This document shows, piece after piece, positions 1-10,569 of a DNA stretch of 64,000 nucleotides. How positions within the stretch are numbered: the stretch's first letter is position 1; the number at the start of each line of letters is the position of its first letter. Source of the stretch: Micropterix aruncella (Eukaryota; Arthropoda; Insecta; Lepidoptera; Micropterigidae); assembly GCA_944548615.1 (NCBI GenBank), contig OX155965.1, positions 23,984,946 to 24,048,945 of the forward strand, given 5' to 3'. The notes under the pieces were generated by a model. It worked only from the letters and a program-made list of their open reading frames with translations, did no database searches and was not told the origin of the DNA. Both the position numbers and the translations under genes were made by a program.

Positions 1-166
1 CTATCTTGCGGTTAAGGCGTTGGCCTCTTACGGGTTTGTGGCGGAGCTAGACGGTGGACTGTTTTTGTCCTAAGTCTTTTGCGCTCACTCCAGGGAGATA
101 GAACGACTAATCGTTAAAACTTCCTGAGGTGACGGGCTCGCCCGCTGTAGTCGACAACTCTAGTTG
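1..166 (+). repeat. Family A repeat, 3' end (cut by window start)
   Basis: This is the 3' module of the window's commonest mosaic repeat. It carries the shared blocks TTAAGGCGTTGGCCTCTTACG, GATAGAACGACTAATCG and CCTGAGGTGACGGG, and ends in GTCGACAACTCTAG. The same blocks recur near 6100, 11600, 13600, 46200, 47330, 63600 and on the minus strand at 52600 and 59980. No coding capacity is evident. The 5' part lies outside the window. Confidence 0.75.
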
Positions 167-390
167 GGTTGACTGGTTCTACCATTGAAGTAGACAACAC
201 TCTCCTGTCACTTGCTATTTTCCTGGCAAGGAAAGTACTGTGGACGCACTTCTGTGTGTCTGTGTGTGTATTCCTCCACGATAGCATCCAAACTCTTAAT
301 TCGACTGAGCTGAAATTTACCATGCAGGCATCGTTTGGTTATGGCAAGAGTTGAAAAGATTGTGGTTGAAATCCATCTGCCAGGGGGGCG
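167..390 (-). repeat. Family G repeat
   Basis: Read on the minus strand, this matches 57160-57420 and more loosely 52345-52575 and 55640-55790. Shared parts are a 'TGCCATGACCAAATGATGCC' block, a 'TTTCAGCTCAATCG' block and an ACAG-rich stretch followed by CTTGCCAGGAAAG. It is an unclassified interspersed repeat. The short ORFs across it are not conserved between copies. Confidence 0.55.
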
Positions 391-1091
391 CGCTAGTCAT
401 ACTTCAATCTCGAAATATTGGACATAGCGACTTGACATTCGGTACCCAGATTCGCCGAAGAGTCGAAACCACATTGTTTAATTTTGGTTGCAATATCTCT
501 TATACCAGCGACATACAAAAAAACCGGTTGTGTCACCCCAAGACTTTCCCGGCAAGCAGCAACCCCCACTTGCGCGCTAAACCCCCTAAACACTATCCTG
601 CATCCCACTCGCCACTCCCCCCCCCCCTCCTCCGAAAATACACTTTTTTTTTGCGGAAATACAATTGGGAGACCACGATCTTCCAGTTCGATCAAGCCAG
701 GATAACACACTAGCCATTCCACTACATCATATAAGGTCCATTCTGCTCGTTTATGGAATCAGCTATCACACTCTGTCAGGCATGCACCGTCGCTGCTCAC
801 GTTCAAAAGTTGTTTTCACACATCCACTAACCACACACATCCATAAACATTTGCTTTCACACATCCACTAACCAAATACCCCCACTTATCCTTTCCCTAT
901 TCATTCTCTGGACGAATATAGTAAAAATGGTATATATTAACTTTAGCATAACTTATTGACATATATTTCTGTTAGTTTATATTAAATTTTACTTTTTCTA
1001 TGTGTACTGTACAATGAAAATTAAAGATTAGTTTTACCATAGTAAGACATTGATAGTGATATGTCAGCCATTTGCGCCATTATTTTTTTTT
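391..1091. other. Gene-free stretch
   Basis: No gene is recognised here. A short block at 524-556 (GGTTGTGTCACCCCAAGAC) recurs at 9639-9675 and, degraded, near 8836 and 55318, so part of it is a dispersed repeat. A C-rich run at about 618-630 and direct repeats of CACACATCCACTAACCA at about 820-873 are visible. Confidence 0.5.
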
Positions 1092-1442
1092 ACCCGACTG
1101 CCCAACACAAAAGGAGTGTAATGTGTTCAGGGTTCATCTATGTATTTTTTTCCGTTTCTTTATTCCGCCATAACTTCGAAACGCTTAAACTGATTTAGAA
1201 GTATGTGGTATTTTTAGAATCGTTATGTCATCCCGAGTATCATAAGGAACTGTCCAAATATCAAGTAAGTAGTTGTCTAAATGTCAAAATCTCCAAATGT
1301 CAATAAATTAACATAGATGTATCGTGTTTAGTGTCAAATGAAAGGTCTGATTTAGTAGATTTTGGAAGTATATATTTATTTATATGGATAAATACATAAA
1401 CCATAAATAGTTCATAAAAACTATCTGTAACGGCAGTTGTGT
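1092..1442 (+). mobile_element. MITE family C, copy 1
   Basis: This is a short AT-rich element bounded by inverted ends: ACCCGACTGCC on the left and GGCAGTTGTGT on the right, consensus ACACGACTGCC. Internal landmarks are GTGTAATGTGTTCAGG, ACTGATTTAGAAGTATGTGG, TCATCCCGAGTATCATA and AAATGAAAGGTCTGAT. Five other copies lie in the window. This one is uninterrupted and serves as the empty-site reference for the insertions in copies 3 and 6. It encodes nothing; the superfamily is not assigned. Confidence 0.7.
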
Positions 1443-2100
1443 TATTTATTATTTTTAATACATTTATTTGTTGACATTATATGGGCGTCATTCCTTTCGA
1501 AAATACACTTTTTTCGCAGCCAGGACGTCAAAATGATGTTCTTTTGCAGTTGTGCTGCATTTTCGCGTGTCTCGCTGCCTCGGGAATATGCCACATTGAC
1601 AGCGATGGCGTATTATTAGTTCTCTGTCTTTGCCAGTCTGTGAGGTTTGTCAGTAATATCTTATTCAAACAGACTCCACCGCCAGGCGCATTTATCGCAG
1701 ATCACGTTTCCATTAAATTTACCCATATTTAACTAAGTCTACCTACAAAGGTTTCTATATCAGTCACGCAAATTGAGCGTAACAGAAGACTCAGTGAATA
1801 GTTAATGAGGGTAAAAGTTGAATTCAAAGCATACCGTTTCAATTATTTAGAGAATAGGGATGCCTCAGTCGGAATGCCTCGTCGGAATGCCTCTCTACCA
1901 CAGGCAGTTCGCGCTTAAATTTTCATGAAGCGTGCTTCGGAAGAAAAGTTGTAACGTTTTCGTAGATAAAATGTGATAATGTATATAATCAGTAATTAGC
2001 TTCAACAGTATTTCGTTCGCCGGGCCCAGTTGACCTTGACCTGAGACGTCTTCGGTAACAATTACATTTAGCAGAAAACGAAGTAACGCCTGTTTCAAAT
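1443..2100. other. Gene-free stretch
   Basis: No gene or recognisable transposon was found in this AT-rich DNA. Short open frames near 1437-1732 and 1895-2098 lack any recognisable domain and are probably chance. Confidence 0.4.
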
Positions 2101-2752
2101 ATCAACTGAATAAAAATGAAATTAAAAAAGTAACATCTGTGAGAGATCTTGGGATCATCCTAGAAAATAAATTGCTATTTGCGGAGCACATTGATAATGT
2201 TATTTCGAAAGCTAACAAAATGTTGGGTTTTGTCCTTAGAGCATCTATGTACTCTATTCAGGTCGACCAATACCATAAAAATAATATTTAATTCTTACTT
2301 GAGAAGTCATTTGGAATTCGCGACAGTCATCTGGAATCCGCAATATAAAACATATATTTCCCGAATTGAGGCAATTCAAAAACGGATGACGAAGCGTTTA
2401 AATTTGTTATATTTTGTAAAACCATCTTCGTACACAGAGTCGCTTCGGTTTCATAAGATGATGTCGTTAGAAAAGCGTCGAAGCATGATCGTCGCAGTAT
2501 TCTGCATAAGCTAATTAACAATCGTGTTGATGCTAGTCAAATCTTGGAGCAGATAATGTTTTTCGTGCCCCTCGACCAGCTCGCTCTCAGCGTTCCTTTC
2601 AATTGCCAATTGTCAATTCTAACTATGCGCAAAATGCTTTTCTTTATAGAGCTTGTCATCATTACAACTCGGTGTTTATGGATGTTGATATATTTGCCAC
2701 AACCCCAGATACATTAAAAAATCTAATTATGAATACATTACAATTTAATTAG
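2101..2752 (+). pseudogene. Non-LTR retrotransposon reverse transcriptase, C-terminal fragment
   Basis: Translation across two or three frames gives the tail of a Jockey-type reverse transcriptase: VRDLGIILENKL near 2143, then SYLRSHLEFATVIWNPQY and YISRIEAIQKRMTKRLN in the open stretch 2179-2514, followed by a shifted tail ending QFN and a stop near 2752. The RT catalytic core and endonuclease are absent, so this is a 5'-truncated, frameshifted relic. The downstream non-coding tail is shared with an inverted copy at 47683-48117. Confidence 0.75.
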
Positions 2753-3231
2753 GTAATCTGTTTATTATGAAAATAGTTATTCTCCTCTTATCTTTGTATT
2801 TACACACCTTATTCCATTTTTCTATTTTTCGTTCTCATAAAATGTGTCATTGCATAATTATATATTTTAATTTCATATTACTATCTATTTAATAATTAAT
2901 TCATTTATTACCATATTAATATACATGTTTATGAATCTATTTACTGTTTCTTTCTGCTCTATTTACTCTATATGTACTCTTTTAATACTTTGAACTGTTT
3001 AGTAACTTAGCAATTACTTTTCAGAATATTTTCTGTTTATTTAAAAAACCCTAATAATTTCACTTTTCACTTTAAAAAATGTTTATATATTTTAAACTTT
3101 TCTTTTATATAGAATAACGCACTATATGACCGTTTAATTGGTGGAAATATATAAATGGTTTATATTTGTTATATTTTTATTAAGTAAATATGTTTTTTGT
3201 ACTGTCTGTTCCCTGAATAAAATAAAATAAA
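2753..3231 (+). repeat. 3' UTR and tail of the non-LTR element
   Basis: An AT-rich trailer follows the RT fragment and ends in AATAAAATAAAATAAAA (about 3214-3231). Its reverse complement is found at 47683-48117, with landmarks such as AACGCACTATATGACCG and TTCGTTCTCATAAAATGTG in both. Two copies of the same 3' UTR show that this is a real LINE family tail. Confidence 0.75.
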
Positions 3232-3251
3232 AACAGCCCGTTCAAACTGTT

Positions 3252-3339
3252 ACGGTTTCTACGAATAGGTTCGGTATCTACCGCGGTGTCTACCGCGGTT
3301 TCTACCGCGGTTGATACCACGGTTTCTACCGCGGTATCA
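3252..3339. repeat. TACCGCGGT minisatellite
   Basis: Five degenerate tandem units of about 11-15 bp share TCTACCGCGGT or a one-base variant (GATACCACGGT). The unit is itself near-palindromic (ACCGCGGT). It sits directly after the LINE tail. Confidence 0.75.
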
Positions 3340-3399
3340 GATAACATTTTTCTATAAAATTATAAATTTAATTCATAATTGTTTTTACAATTATTCAAT

Positions 3400-3706
3400 G
3401 GGCTCGATTGCGTTTCACTTGAACTTAAATAGAAGATTACTACGTGAAAACGAAACAGAGCAGTACGTCAGAGCGGAATGTGAAATGAACGGTTGTCACT
3501 TTTCCGCATTGAAACTACCCACCGAAGATAAAACGGCTAAATCTAACACCGCACGAAATGTGATCAAACTTATTCGGGCGTCTATATAAGTTCGACAGTT
3601 AGTTTTTGTGCGGAGATATCGACGATAGTTTATTACATATTCCGCTCTAACGTATTGCTCTATTTCGGTTAAACTAAATTCCTATTTTAGTTCACAACGT
3701 GTACAC
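3400..3706 (+). mobile_element. Family H MITE, copy 1
   Basis: This resembles 50783-51113 along its length: GGCTCGATTGCGTTTC at the left end, GAGCAGTACGTCAGAGCGGA, TTTTCCGCATTGAAACTACC, TTCGGGCGTCTAT and CTATTTTAGTTCA. The right inverted end seen in the second copy is missing here, so this copy is 3'-truncated. The open frame at 3311-3589 is not kept in the other copy and is judged non-coding. Confidence 0.65.
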
Positions 3707-4036
3707 AAATGAATTAATATTTGAAGTAGTTTTTTAAAAATTTATTCAGGAAATTCACAATAATCGCCTAAGTTTAAAATACACTGTACATACATCGCAG
3801 AAAATAACCCATAGCAAAATTTAACCAGAGGTGTGTATTTAAAAATGTCGCGTGTCACTCCACTAAGCTACGCTTGTGCTAGATCGGAAATTACACTGCA
3901 TTAGATATTTAATCCATTTAATATAATAAATATTGTATATCATATATTAGGTAAAGGATAAATATTGGATATTTATATAGATATAAATATATAGATATAT
4001 TGATTTAAACATACACATAGAAAACTATACATAAAA

Positions 4037-4370
4037 TGTCGTGGTGAAACTTAGGACGGGCTATCATAATTGAATTCGCATACAAAATTTCATGTCTGTG
4101 CTGTTGTTGAGTTCCCTCGTTGGAAGCCAACCCTTGGTGCCGCTCTCCTGTCTTAGTTAAACTTAGATCGGACTGTCGTAATTGAATGCATATACAAAAT
4201 TTCGTGTATGTGCCGTTGAACGTTGAGGAGTTCCCTCGTCGGGAGCCAGCCCTGGGTGCAGCAGCGATGTCATTGTGAAACTTAGAACGGGCTATCATAA
4301 ATGAATGCGTCTATTAAATTTGATTTCTGTGCTGTTGACCCTTGAGTGGTCTCCTCATAGGTAACCAACC
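4037..4370 (+). repeat. Tandem array of ~115-bp units (family F), locus 1
   Basis: Three imperfect head-to-tail units each contain GTGAAACTTAGAACGGGCTA, AATTGAATGCGTATACAAAA, TGTGCTGTTGA and AGTTCCCTCGTCGGGAGCCA. The same unit is repeated at 56271-56600, and both arrays are followed by an AGATTCAGG(T)..ATTGTTATC trailer. This indicates a dispersed element with an internal array. The minus-strand open frame over it is incidental. Confidence 0.75.
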
Positions 4371-4799
4371 TTTGGCATAGAATCAGGTGATGCTTACCAT
4401 AAAAAAACATTGTTATCAGAACTGAACGAAAATGTAAAATTTCAACTTCATATGATAATATTTGTGGAGTTTCCTCAATTCCTCATGGATCCCATCATCA
4501 CAACAGGACAATACAACAGGACTAAAAAGACCATTCTGGAAGTATATCCTTTCAAATATATATTTTTTCAAATCGGTACATAAATGACGGAATTCTGCGG
4601 TAAAACACGTTAAAAAAGAAATACACTCGAATTGATAACCTCCTCCTTTTTTTGAAGTCGGTTAAAAACAAATGAATGTATGAAAAATAATGTTCCTATT
4701 AATATCACTCACTCACTGTTATTAAGAAGATAATATTTTCTAAGATTGTATAATCTAATATAGAATGGTTACAAGTAAATATATTAGAAAGAATAAAAA

Positions 4800-5143
4800 A
4801 CACGACTGCCGTTACAGAAAGTAAACTATTGTATATATAATTATTATTACGGTTTTTTAATAAATATTTGTGGTTTATGTATTTATTATATTTCCGGAAT
4901 GTACTCAATCAGATCTTTCATTTGACACTAAACACCTTTATTGACATTTGGATATTTATACAACTACTTACTTAATATTTGGACAGTCAAGGACCTTATA
5001 ACACTCAGGATGATATAGCGATTCTAACAATACCAAACACTTCTAAATCGGTTAAAGCATTTGGAAGTTATGATGGAATAAAGAAACATTAGAATAAAGA
5101 ATAAAGAACACATTACACTTGTTATTTTGTTGGGCAGTCCAAG
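4800..5143 (-). mobile_element. MITE family C, copy 2
   Basis: This inverted copy of the 1092-1442 MITE begins with a perfect ACACGACTGCC end at 4800-4810. It ends in GGCAGTC near 5133-5143, followed by degraded sequence. Internal landmarks match in reverse. It is non-coding. Confidence 0.7.
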
Positions 5144-5549
5144 ATACCAGAGAGTAACATTTATATTTATAAAAAGTTCACGTGTCTTTATGTGTATCAA
5201 ATCCAGAATAAAATCTACCTATATCTACTTTCGGTACGGTTTCCTCATCCTGCCAATCCGTCCCCGCGCTCGGACGGTTTTATTACTATCACATATTTAA
5301 ACAGCTGAATTCATTACGAAACCGGTGATAAAGTATGTTTATTTTGTCGTGTAAAATCTGACCTCGCTCGATTAATTTCTTCCCCGTTATATTATGGCCC
5401 CAGCAGCGGTTCCCGTTTATGGTCGAATGAAATATGGCGCGAAATGATAACCATTGCGACGGAGAGTCACGCTTTGCTAATTACGAGACAGGGCATAGCC
5501 GGCTACTGTATGCACAAGCCATGCTGTCCGGGAGCTGGACAAATAATAG
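5144..5549. other. Gene-free stretch
   Basis: No gene, tRNA or familiar repeat is recognised. The open frames around 5434-5646 run into the family A copy that follows and have no recognisable domain. Confidence 0.4.
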
Positions 5550-6110
5550 AGTTGTCAACTACAACGATTTGTTTTCCGGTGCTACTGGACGGTTTGTGCA
5601 CCGTGCGGCGTCAGCCAACCGGGTCTGCACTCTGACTAATTACTGAAGGAGTGTGGAGACCATGGAAATAACGTGGATGTTGACCTGTTGTTTTCCACTA
5701 TGGAAATGACCGATTGGCTACCTGATGCTGAGTTCGGAGCCAAGCAAAAGATGCCATGGTCTGCGATAGATTCAAACTGAATCACCTCTAAACATACGGC
5801 AGATAGAGGACCGTCCAAGCGACCCCGAACCAGTCGCAAGTCGGGAGGACGAAGGTATCCTGATGGTTAAATCCAGACGAAGATATCCTGCTAAAACTGG
5901 TAGTCAGGGGACGAGACTGCCTGCTGGGTCACCTTCCCGGTGCCTCCCCGTAAGGCGTTGGTCTCTGTCGGCCATGTTGGCTTTGCTGGCCGGGAGGATT
6001 TTATCGTCCCTAAATCTTCTACCCTCATCTCATGTGGGATAGAACGATCATTATTGTTAAAACTTTCCGGGGTCACGGGTTCGCCCGTCGTAATCGATGT
6101 CTCTAACAGT
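5550..6110 (+). repeat. Family A repeat copy
   Basis: The core block TGGACGGTTTGTGCACCGTG (5587-5606) is followed by GCGGCGTCAGCCAA, GAAGATATCCTG and GTAAGGCGTTGGTCTCTG. The terminal hairpin block CACGGGTTCGCCCGTCG follows at about 6072. At 5549 there is also an inverted fragment of the family terminus (AGAGTTGTCAACTACAACG). Copies elsewhere join these blocks in different orders. Confidence 0.7.
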
Positions 6111-6239
6111 CCAGAGCTACAGCAGTTAACTGTTCCTATGCAGTGGGGCTATTAAGACCTACTTATTTAGTCGGCTTTTTCGAATGAGTGCTGTATTCGG
6201 AAACGATGAGTCATTATATCTACTATGGAGTAAATGTAA

Positions 6240-6740
6240 GAGACTTTAATGGACAAACGACAGTGCACTGTCTAACGCCTTACCGAGAGCCACTGGGAAG
6301 TAAATCCAGCGGGCCGACCTTACGCCCTCAATGCCAGATTTGGCCGGATTTCTCCGTTCTCGAGTCTGGTCCCAGATTGGAGGACGGAGTAATTCAGTTC
6401 GAATTTATCGCGGACCGTATCGAACTTTGCCTGTCGTGTCACTCGGGATCGGTTGGACAACGGATTGTTTCAAGGCTAGATGACGTCAGGTCGTCAACTA
6501 CGCCCGCTGCATCATTGTGGCTATTCGCCGGGTGCACAGTCGATTGGCAAACGCCGCACGATGCGCAAATCGCCCAGTATCGCCTGAGATATTTCGCCAG
6601 ATTGGTACAACCGATCCCACCTGTCTAGTATCTACGTCTGAGCTTACAGCCGCGGCAGGGTTCACAGAGTCCTTTCCAGGTTAGTCCCTCTTCGAGGAGG
6701 TTACCAGTAGGGAGTTGAACCGTGAGTTGAGGTGACCCAA
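6240..6740 (-). repeat. Family B repeat (related to A)
   Basis: Read in reverse, it has the family B block ACTGGTAACCTCCTCGAAGAGG found at 11060, 34900 and 54010, and GAAATCTGGTCAC-like and GATTCGAATCGGT-like blocks shared with family A. The apparent 146-codon frame at 6188-6628 shows no recognisable domain and is not maintained in other copies. Confidence 0.5.
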
Positions 6741-7607
6741 GATGACACACAGGTCATCAGACCAACGCTGCACGAAACCGTTATGTACCCGGCAGTGGAA
6801 GCAGTCTGGATCACTACACTTTTGCCGATTTCACTTGTGTCACGGCTTGTATACATAGTAGCGAACAATGGCAAGGGTAGGTACACGTTGCCAGAAATGT
6901 ACATTAATAATAACAACGCAACATCCGGCGATTAAACCCTAAAAAGAGGGTTGTTGGGATATAATCAGTTGTATCTTGTTGTACCTATACCCGAATCTGC
7001 GAGGATTTCGTACCTCGTTATTATATTGTGACGTATTCGGCGCATTTTCCTGATATATTACACGAAAAACTGCCGAATTACGTGTGTTCTTGTCCGGCGC
7101 TGGGTGGCCAATTAATTTAATTGGCCACGTATTACAATTGTCTCGGTATTGGATGTGAAATGTGTTAATTGTAAAATGTGTTAAATGGAAATGTGAAATG
7201 TGAAATACTTTACCATTTTAGGAATTCTGGCTCGAGTCCCATGGTGTGGAGACGATTATCCGACACAGACGTATATCGCAGAGTTCAGCCAACCACAAAT
7301 CAAACGGATCCCACCGGTCGCGTCCGGTTGGTTCTAGCACAGTAATATTTAGCCAATAGGCATCACCTCTGCCGCCTCTCACCATTTTATTATACCCTTA
7401 ACTTTTCTAGAATCCTTAAGCTTTGTCTAGAATACCTAAATCACATTTTGAGTGTTGTCATTCTGAAGCAAACTGCATCACATCCACATCTATTTTACTA
7501 TGAGATATGAACCGTAGAGCAGCCAGTCATCTAATTTCATTCAACCATTGTTCTTTAAGCACATCATTTACCATTTTATGGACCTCGGTATATCACACAC
7601 ACTCACC
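6741..7607. other. Gene-free stretch
   Basis: No gene is recognised. Short direct repeats of GTGAAATGTG occur at 7155-7206. Nothing else could be supported. Confidence 0.4.
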
Positions 7608-7686
7608 AGTATTTTTTACACGACTGCCAAACAAAAAAGGAGTGTAATGTGTTCAGGGTTCATCTGTGTATGTGGTCCGTTTCTTT

Positions 7687-8338
7687 CTTCTTCTTCTTAG
7701 GGTGTCTCTCCAACTACTGAAGGTTAGCAGTCAGCTTCGCATTTATGTCTTTCTCCAGGCAAACAATTCGGCGACACTCCTAATCCCGGTCCATTCTCGA
7801 ATGTTTCGCAACCAAGATTTTCGTCTACGGCCAGGTCTCCTCTACCCTGCAAATACACGACCCGGTGGCAATGTGATTAGGTCGCCTGATCTTACTTTGT
7901 AAGGTTCCGGGTTCGATTCCCGGCTGGGTTACCATTTTCCGTTGGGATAAATTAACGGAATTGCATTTGAATTATGTCGATCGAATGCAATAACAAGACA
8001 CTCACTTACACACATGCTACAAACACACATTCATATAAACACTTCACAGTAGGGTTGGTTGTAAGAGATTGTCGTGTGACAATAAACCCGCCCATTGTGA
8101 AATGTCACAATAAAGAGTAGAAATAAAACAAACAAACAAACAAACAAATATTCCCATCATAATGAGTTGCAGGATTTCGACCCTGTCGTACCTAAGCACG
8201 TGATTCAGGTATGCAGCTTAGCGTTGTTTGATGCTCTGCCAAAGCTTGCGTTTTTGGCCGACACGCTGTAGAACTCGCTCATTCGTGATATCGATATTAT
8301 TCATCTACATATATGCCCGCATCTCGAATGCCTCTATT
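7687..8338 (-). pseudogene. RTE-like LINE, 3' fragment, inserted into MITE C3
   Basis: On the minus strand, 8338-8150 encodes pieces such as ITNERVLQRVG and LNHVLRYDRVEILQLIMMG. After an inserted SINE, 7858-7690 gives a GRGDLAVDENLGCETFENG-type stretch. These match the C-terminal region of endonuclease-reverse transcriptases of insect RTE-type LINEs (family knowledge). The 3' end (plus-strand 7687) is a GAA-repeat tail abutting a 10-bp target duplication, as expected for target-primed insertion. It is 5'-truncated and broken by stops. Confidence 0.65.
7859..8149 (+). mobile_element. tRNA-derived SINE, copy 1
   Basis: The tRNA-like head has a B box GGTTCGATTCC in GGGTTCGATTCCCGGCTGGG (7910-7930), a degenerate A box and a GATCTTAC..TGTAAG arm. 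It is followed by a body containing TCGATCGAATGCAATAACAAG and GGGTTGGTTGTAAG and a tail of AAAC repeats at 8126-8149. It is a SINE head rather than a functional tRNA, because the same body follows the head in four copies. It sits inside the RTE-like fragment. Confidence 0.75.
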
Positions 8339-8673
8339 CCGTTTCTTTATTCCTTCGTAACTTCTAAACGCTCGAACTGATTTAGAAGTATGTAATACTG
8401 TTAGAATTTTTATGTTATCCCGAGTATCATAGGTACCTTTACTGTCTAAATATCAAGTATAATACGTATTTACCTAATTGTCGAAATCTCCAAATGTCAA
8501 AAAAAACATAAATATATCGTGTTTACTGTCAAATGAAAGGTCTGATTGGGTACATTCCGAAAATATATAAATGTATCTATATGGATAAATACATATACCA
8601 CAAATAGATAAAAAATACAGTAATAATAATAATTATAAATACAGTAGTTTACTTTTTGTAATGGCAGTCGTGT

Positions 8674-9273
8674 TTTTTATTCCTTTTATTATATTTACTT
8701 GTGTAATATTTACCTTGGTTTCCGCCATTTTTCCTTTTAATTTTTTATTCCCTTTCAGATTTCTAGTGCCTGCATATCAATTGATACACGATTCTAGCTT
8801 TAAAAATATGGGTAAGCATAACGTAAGAAAATCAGCTGTGTCACCCCAAAATATTACCTACAAATAGCCCAAGGCCAAATGGAAGGATTTGAGCCATTGG
8901 CCAATGGATGACGATATCACGTCGTACGGCGATAAAACGTCGTCATCGACGAGAGCGGATAGCGAGAATGCATCGCATTAACCCCTCCTATGGCGGGGTA
9001 AAATTTCTGCCCGGGATAGTTTTGCGCATAACTTTTAAACTACTATACGGATCGTAAAAATAATAACTGCAAAATGATCACATTGAAATTTGAAATATTA
9101 TAACGTTACAACATTATCTCGTAAAACAATTAAGATAATAATGAACAAATATTACAGTTAGCACAGCGCGGAAAGCGTCTAACCAAAAATGGTTAGCTCA
9201 CATAGAAAGGGTTAAACGCCTTCGATTCAATAATTTACGGAAATATACTGATCGGCGAAAATTCATTGTGATT
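8674..9273. other. Gene-free stretch
   Basis: No recognisable gene or element. An open frame at 8661-8867 starts in the MITE end and is low-complexity and hydrophobic; it is judged chance. Confidence 0.4.
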
Positions 9274-9590
9274 TACAATACAATACAATACAATCAACTA
9301 CTCCAGTAGATAGGCATTCCTACACTTGGATGCGTCACAAAATTAAATGCTTAAAATTTTATTAATAAAAACATATCTATCATGATAGTTGTCATGGCTG
9401 TAATATTATATTCAAAATTACCTACTTACAAATAATCAAAATATACTAATGTCATTAAATAGTAAGAGAGAAAGTTATATTTTAATAGAAATGCAAATTC
9501 TATGTAGAATAATCAACGTAAAATAATTTTGTTGTCAATCCAGCAATATGCCTTCGTATTTTTTAAACATAAATAGACGTATATTTTCCA
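9274..9590 (-). repeat. Family E retroposon-like repeat, copy 1
   Basis: This is the inverted counterpart of 15921-16230. Both end in a short-tandem tail (ATACA/TGTAT units, here 9274-9295) preceded by GAGTAGTTGATTG and AGGAATGCCTATCTACTGG-type sequence, and both contain the palindrome CTATCATGATAG or a close variant. The pentamer tail suggests the 3' end of a LINE-mobilised element; no coding part is left. Confidence 0.65.
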
Positions 9591-9888
9591 TCGACGTCGG
9601 TTGGTGGCCCGGGAAAATAAAATATATATTAAAATATCGGTTGTGTCACCCCAAGACTTTCTCGGCAAGCAGATAAACCCTTCCCCCCCCCCCCCCTCGC
9701 ATAATCTCCCAACCCATTCCCCCTAACGCCTTCCAACTACCCCTCTTCACCACGCAAGCTCCCACCCTTCCCCGCAACCTCCGGATAACTCTACCCCCCA
9801 GGTGTAAAGTAAAAAAATGCGCGTTCACAATACTTTCCTTCTGCGGGGAAAGTATAAACGTTTCGCGTCAATACATGATGACTTCATA
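9591..9888. other. Gene-free stretch with poly-C run
   Basis: It contains the GGTTGTGTCACCCCAAGAC block also seen near 524 and a C run at about 9685-9698. A pyrimidine-rich stretch makes the minus-strand frame here look open, but its Gly/Arg-rich product is only a readout of the base bias. Confidence 0.45.
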
Positions 9889-10201
9889 CAGGCTGACCCA
9901 GAAGTCGACGTCCAGCCGGAAACGGGCATTTTAAAATTATAGGGAAAAAAACGGGCAAATCAACACCCTGTTATGGTGCTTTAACTCCCGTTACTATAAA
10001 TCTTTATTTTTCTTGAAAAAAAAAAAGTTAAAATTTGTAGTAACGGGAGTTAAGACACCATCACAGGGTGTTGATTTTCTCGTTTTTTTTGCCTATAATT
10101 TTAAAACTGTAAAACTTAGATTTTTTTTATATTTTTCTGATAACTAGTATGGTCTGCCTTATCACCTGGTTCCGGCTTGACGTCGACTTCCGGGTCACCT
10201 G
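9889..10201. mobile_element. Foldback (long-TIR) MITE, 313 bp
   Basis: Ends are CAGGCTGACCCAGAAGTCGACG on the left and CGTCGACTTCCGGGTCACCTG on the right, flanked by ATA and TAT. The inverted repeat continues inward nearly to the centre: AACACCCTGTTATGGTG / CACCATCACAGGGTGTT and TTAACTCCCGTTACTA / TAGTAACGGGAGTTAA. The loop is about 33 nt and A-rich (10004-10036). It has no coding capacity. Confidence 0.85.
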
Positions 10202-10569
10202 TATACTAACTAGTTCATTTCAACTACTAAGATTGCATGTCGGATGCTTGAAATCTAGGTGTAGCCGCCCCGGGTGCCTCCTCAGCGGGAGAGGACTAGG
10301 AGACGACGGGGTTGGCGACTGAGAGACGTTGCGGGATGCGAACACTTTGCGTCTCTCCGGAATTGCACCCGTGTTATTTCAAGATTCGAACGATTGGCTG
10401 CACTCATATCACATCTGTCATGTGTTGAGATCCAGTGCAAAGGTATTACTGTCATACCGCTCCATAGCATTGTGTTCTCATAGAAAAAGAACTATACGTT
10501 TCTCTCCGAGGTAATGGAGGCGTAGCATACAGATTTAAGTATGTAATTCAATCGGCCTGGCCTTTTCTA

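Larger units (their letters stand above)
7618..8673 (+). mobile_element. MITE family C, copy 3 (interrupted)
   Basis: Perfect inverted ends ACACGACTGCC (7618-7628) and GGCAGTCGTGT (8663-8673) bound this copy. Its body is split by a 652-bp insertion (7687-8338) flanked by the 10-bp direct repeat CCGTTTCTTT (7677-7686 and 8339-8348). Copy 1 has this 10-mer only once (near 1153), giving the pre-insertion state. Removing the insert leaves about 400 bp, close to the length of copy 1. Confidence 0.75.

Noticed and set aside
6188..6628. 146-codon open frame
   Set aside because: It lies in a family A/B repeat; other copies do not keep the frame.
7880..7932. tRNA-like sequences at 7880, 12195, 20000 and 34790
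   Set aside because: Each is followed by the same non-tRNA body and a tail, and the acceptor stems are poor. They are SINE heads, not tRNA genes.
7980..8150. Possible CRISPR-like short repeats (CACACATGCTACA, AAAC units)
   Set aside because: These are SINE body and tail in a eukaryotic genome; there are no regular spacers.
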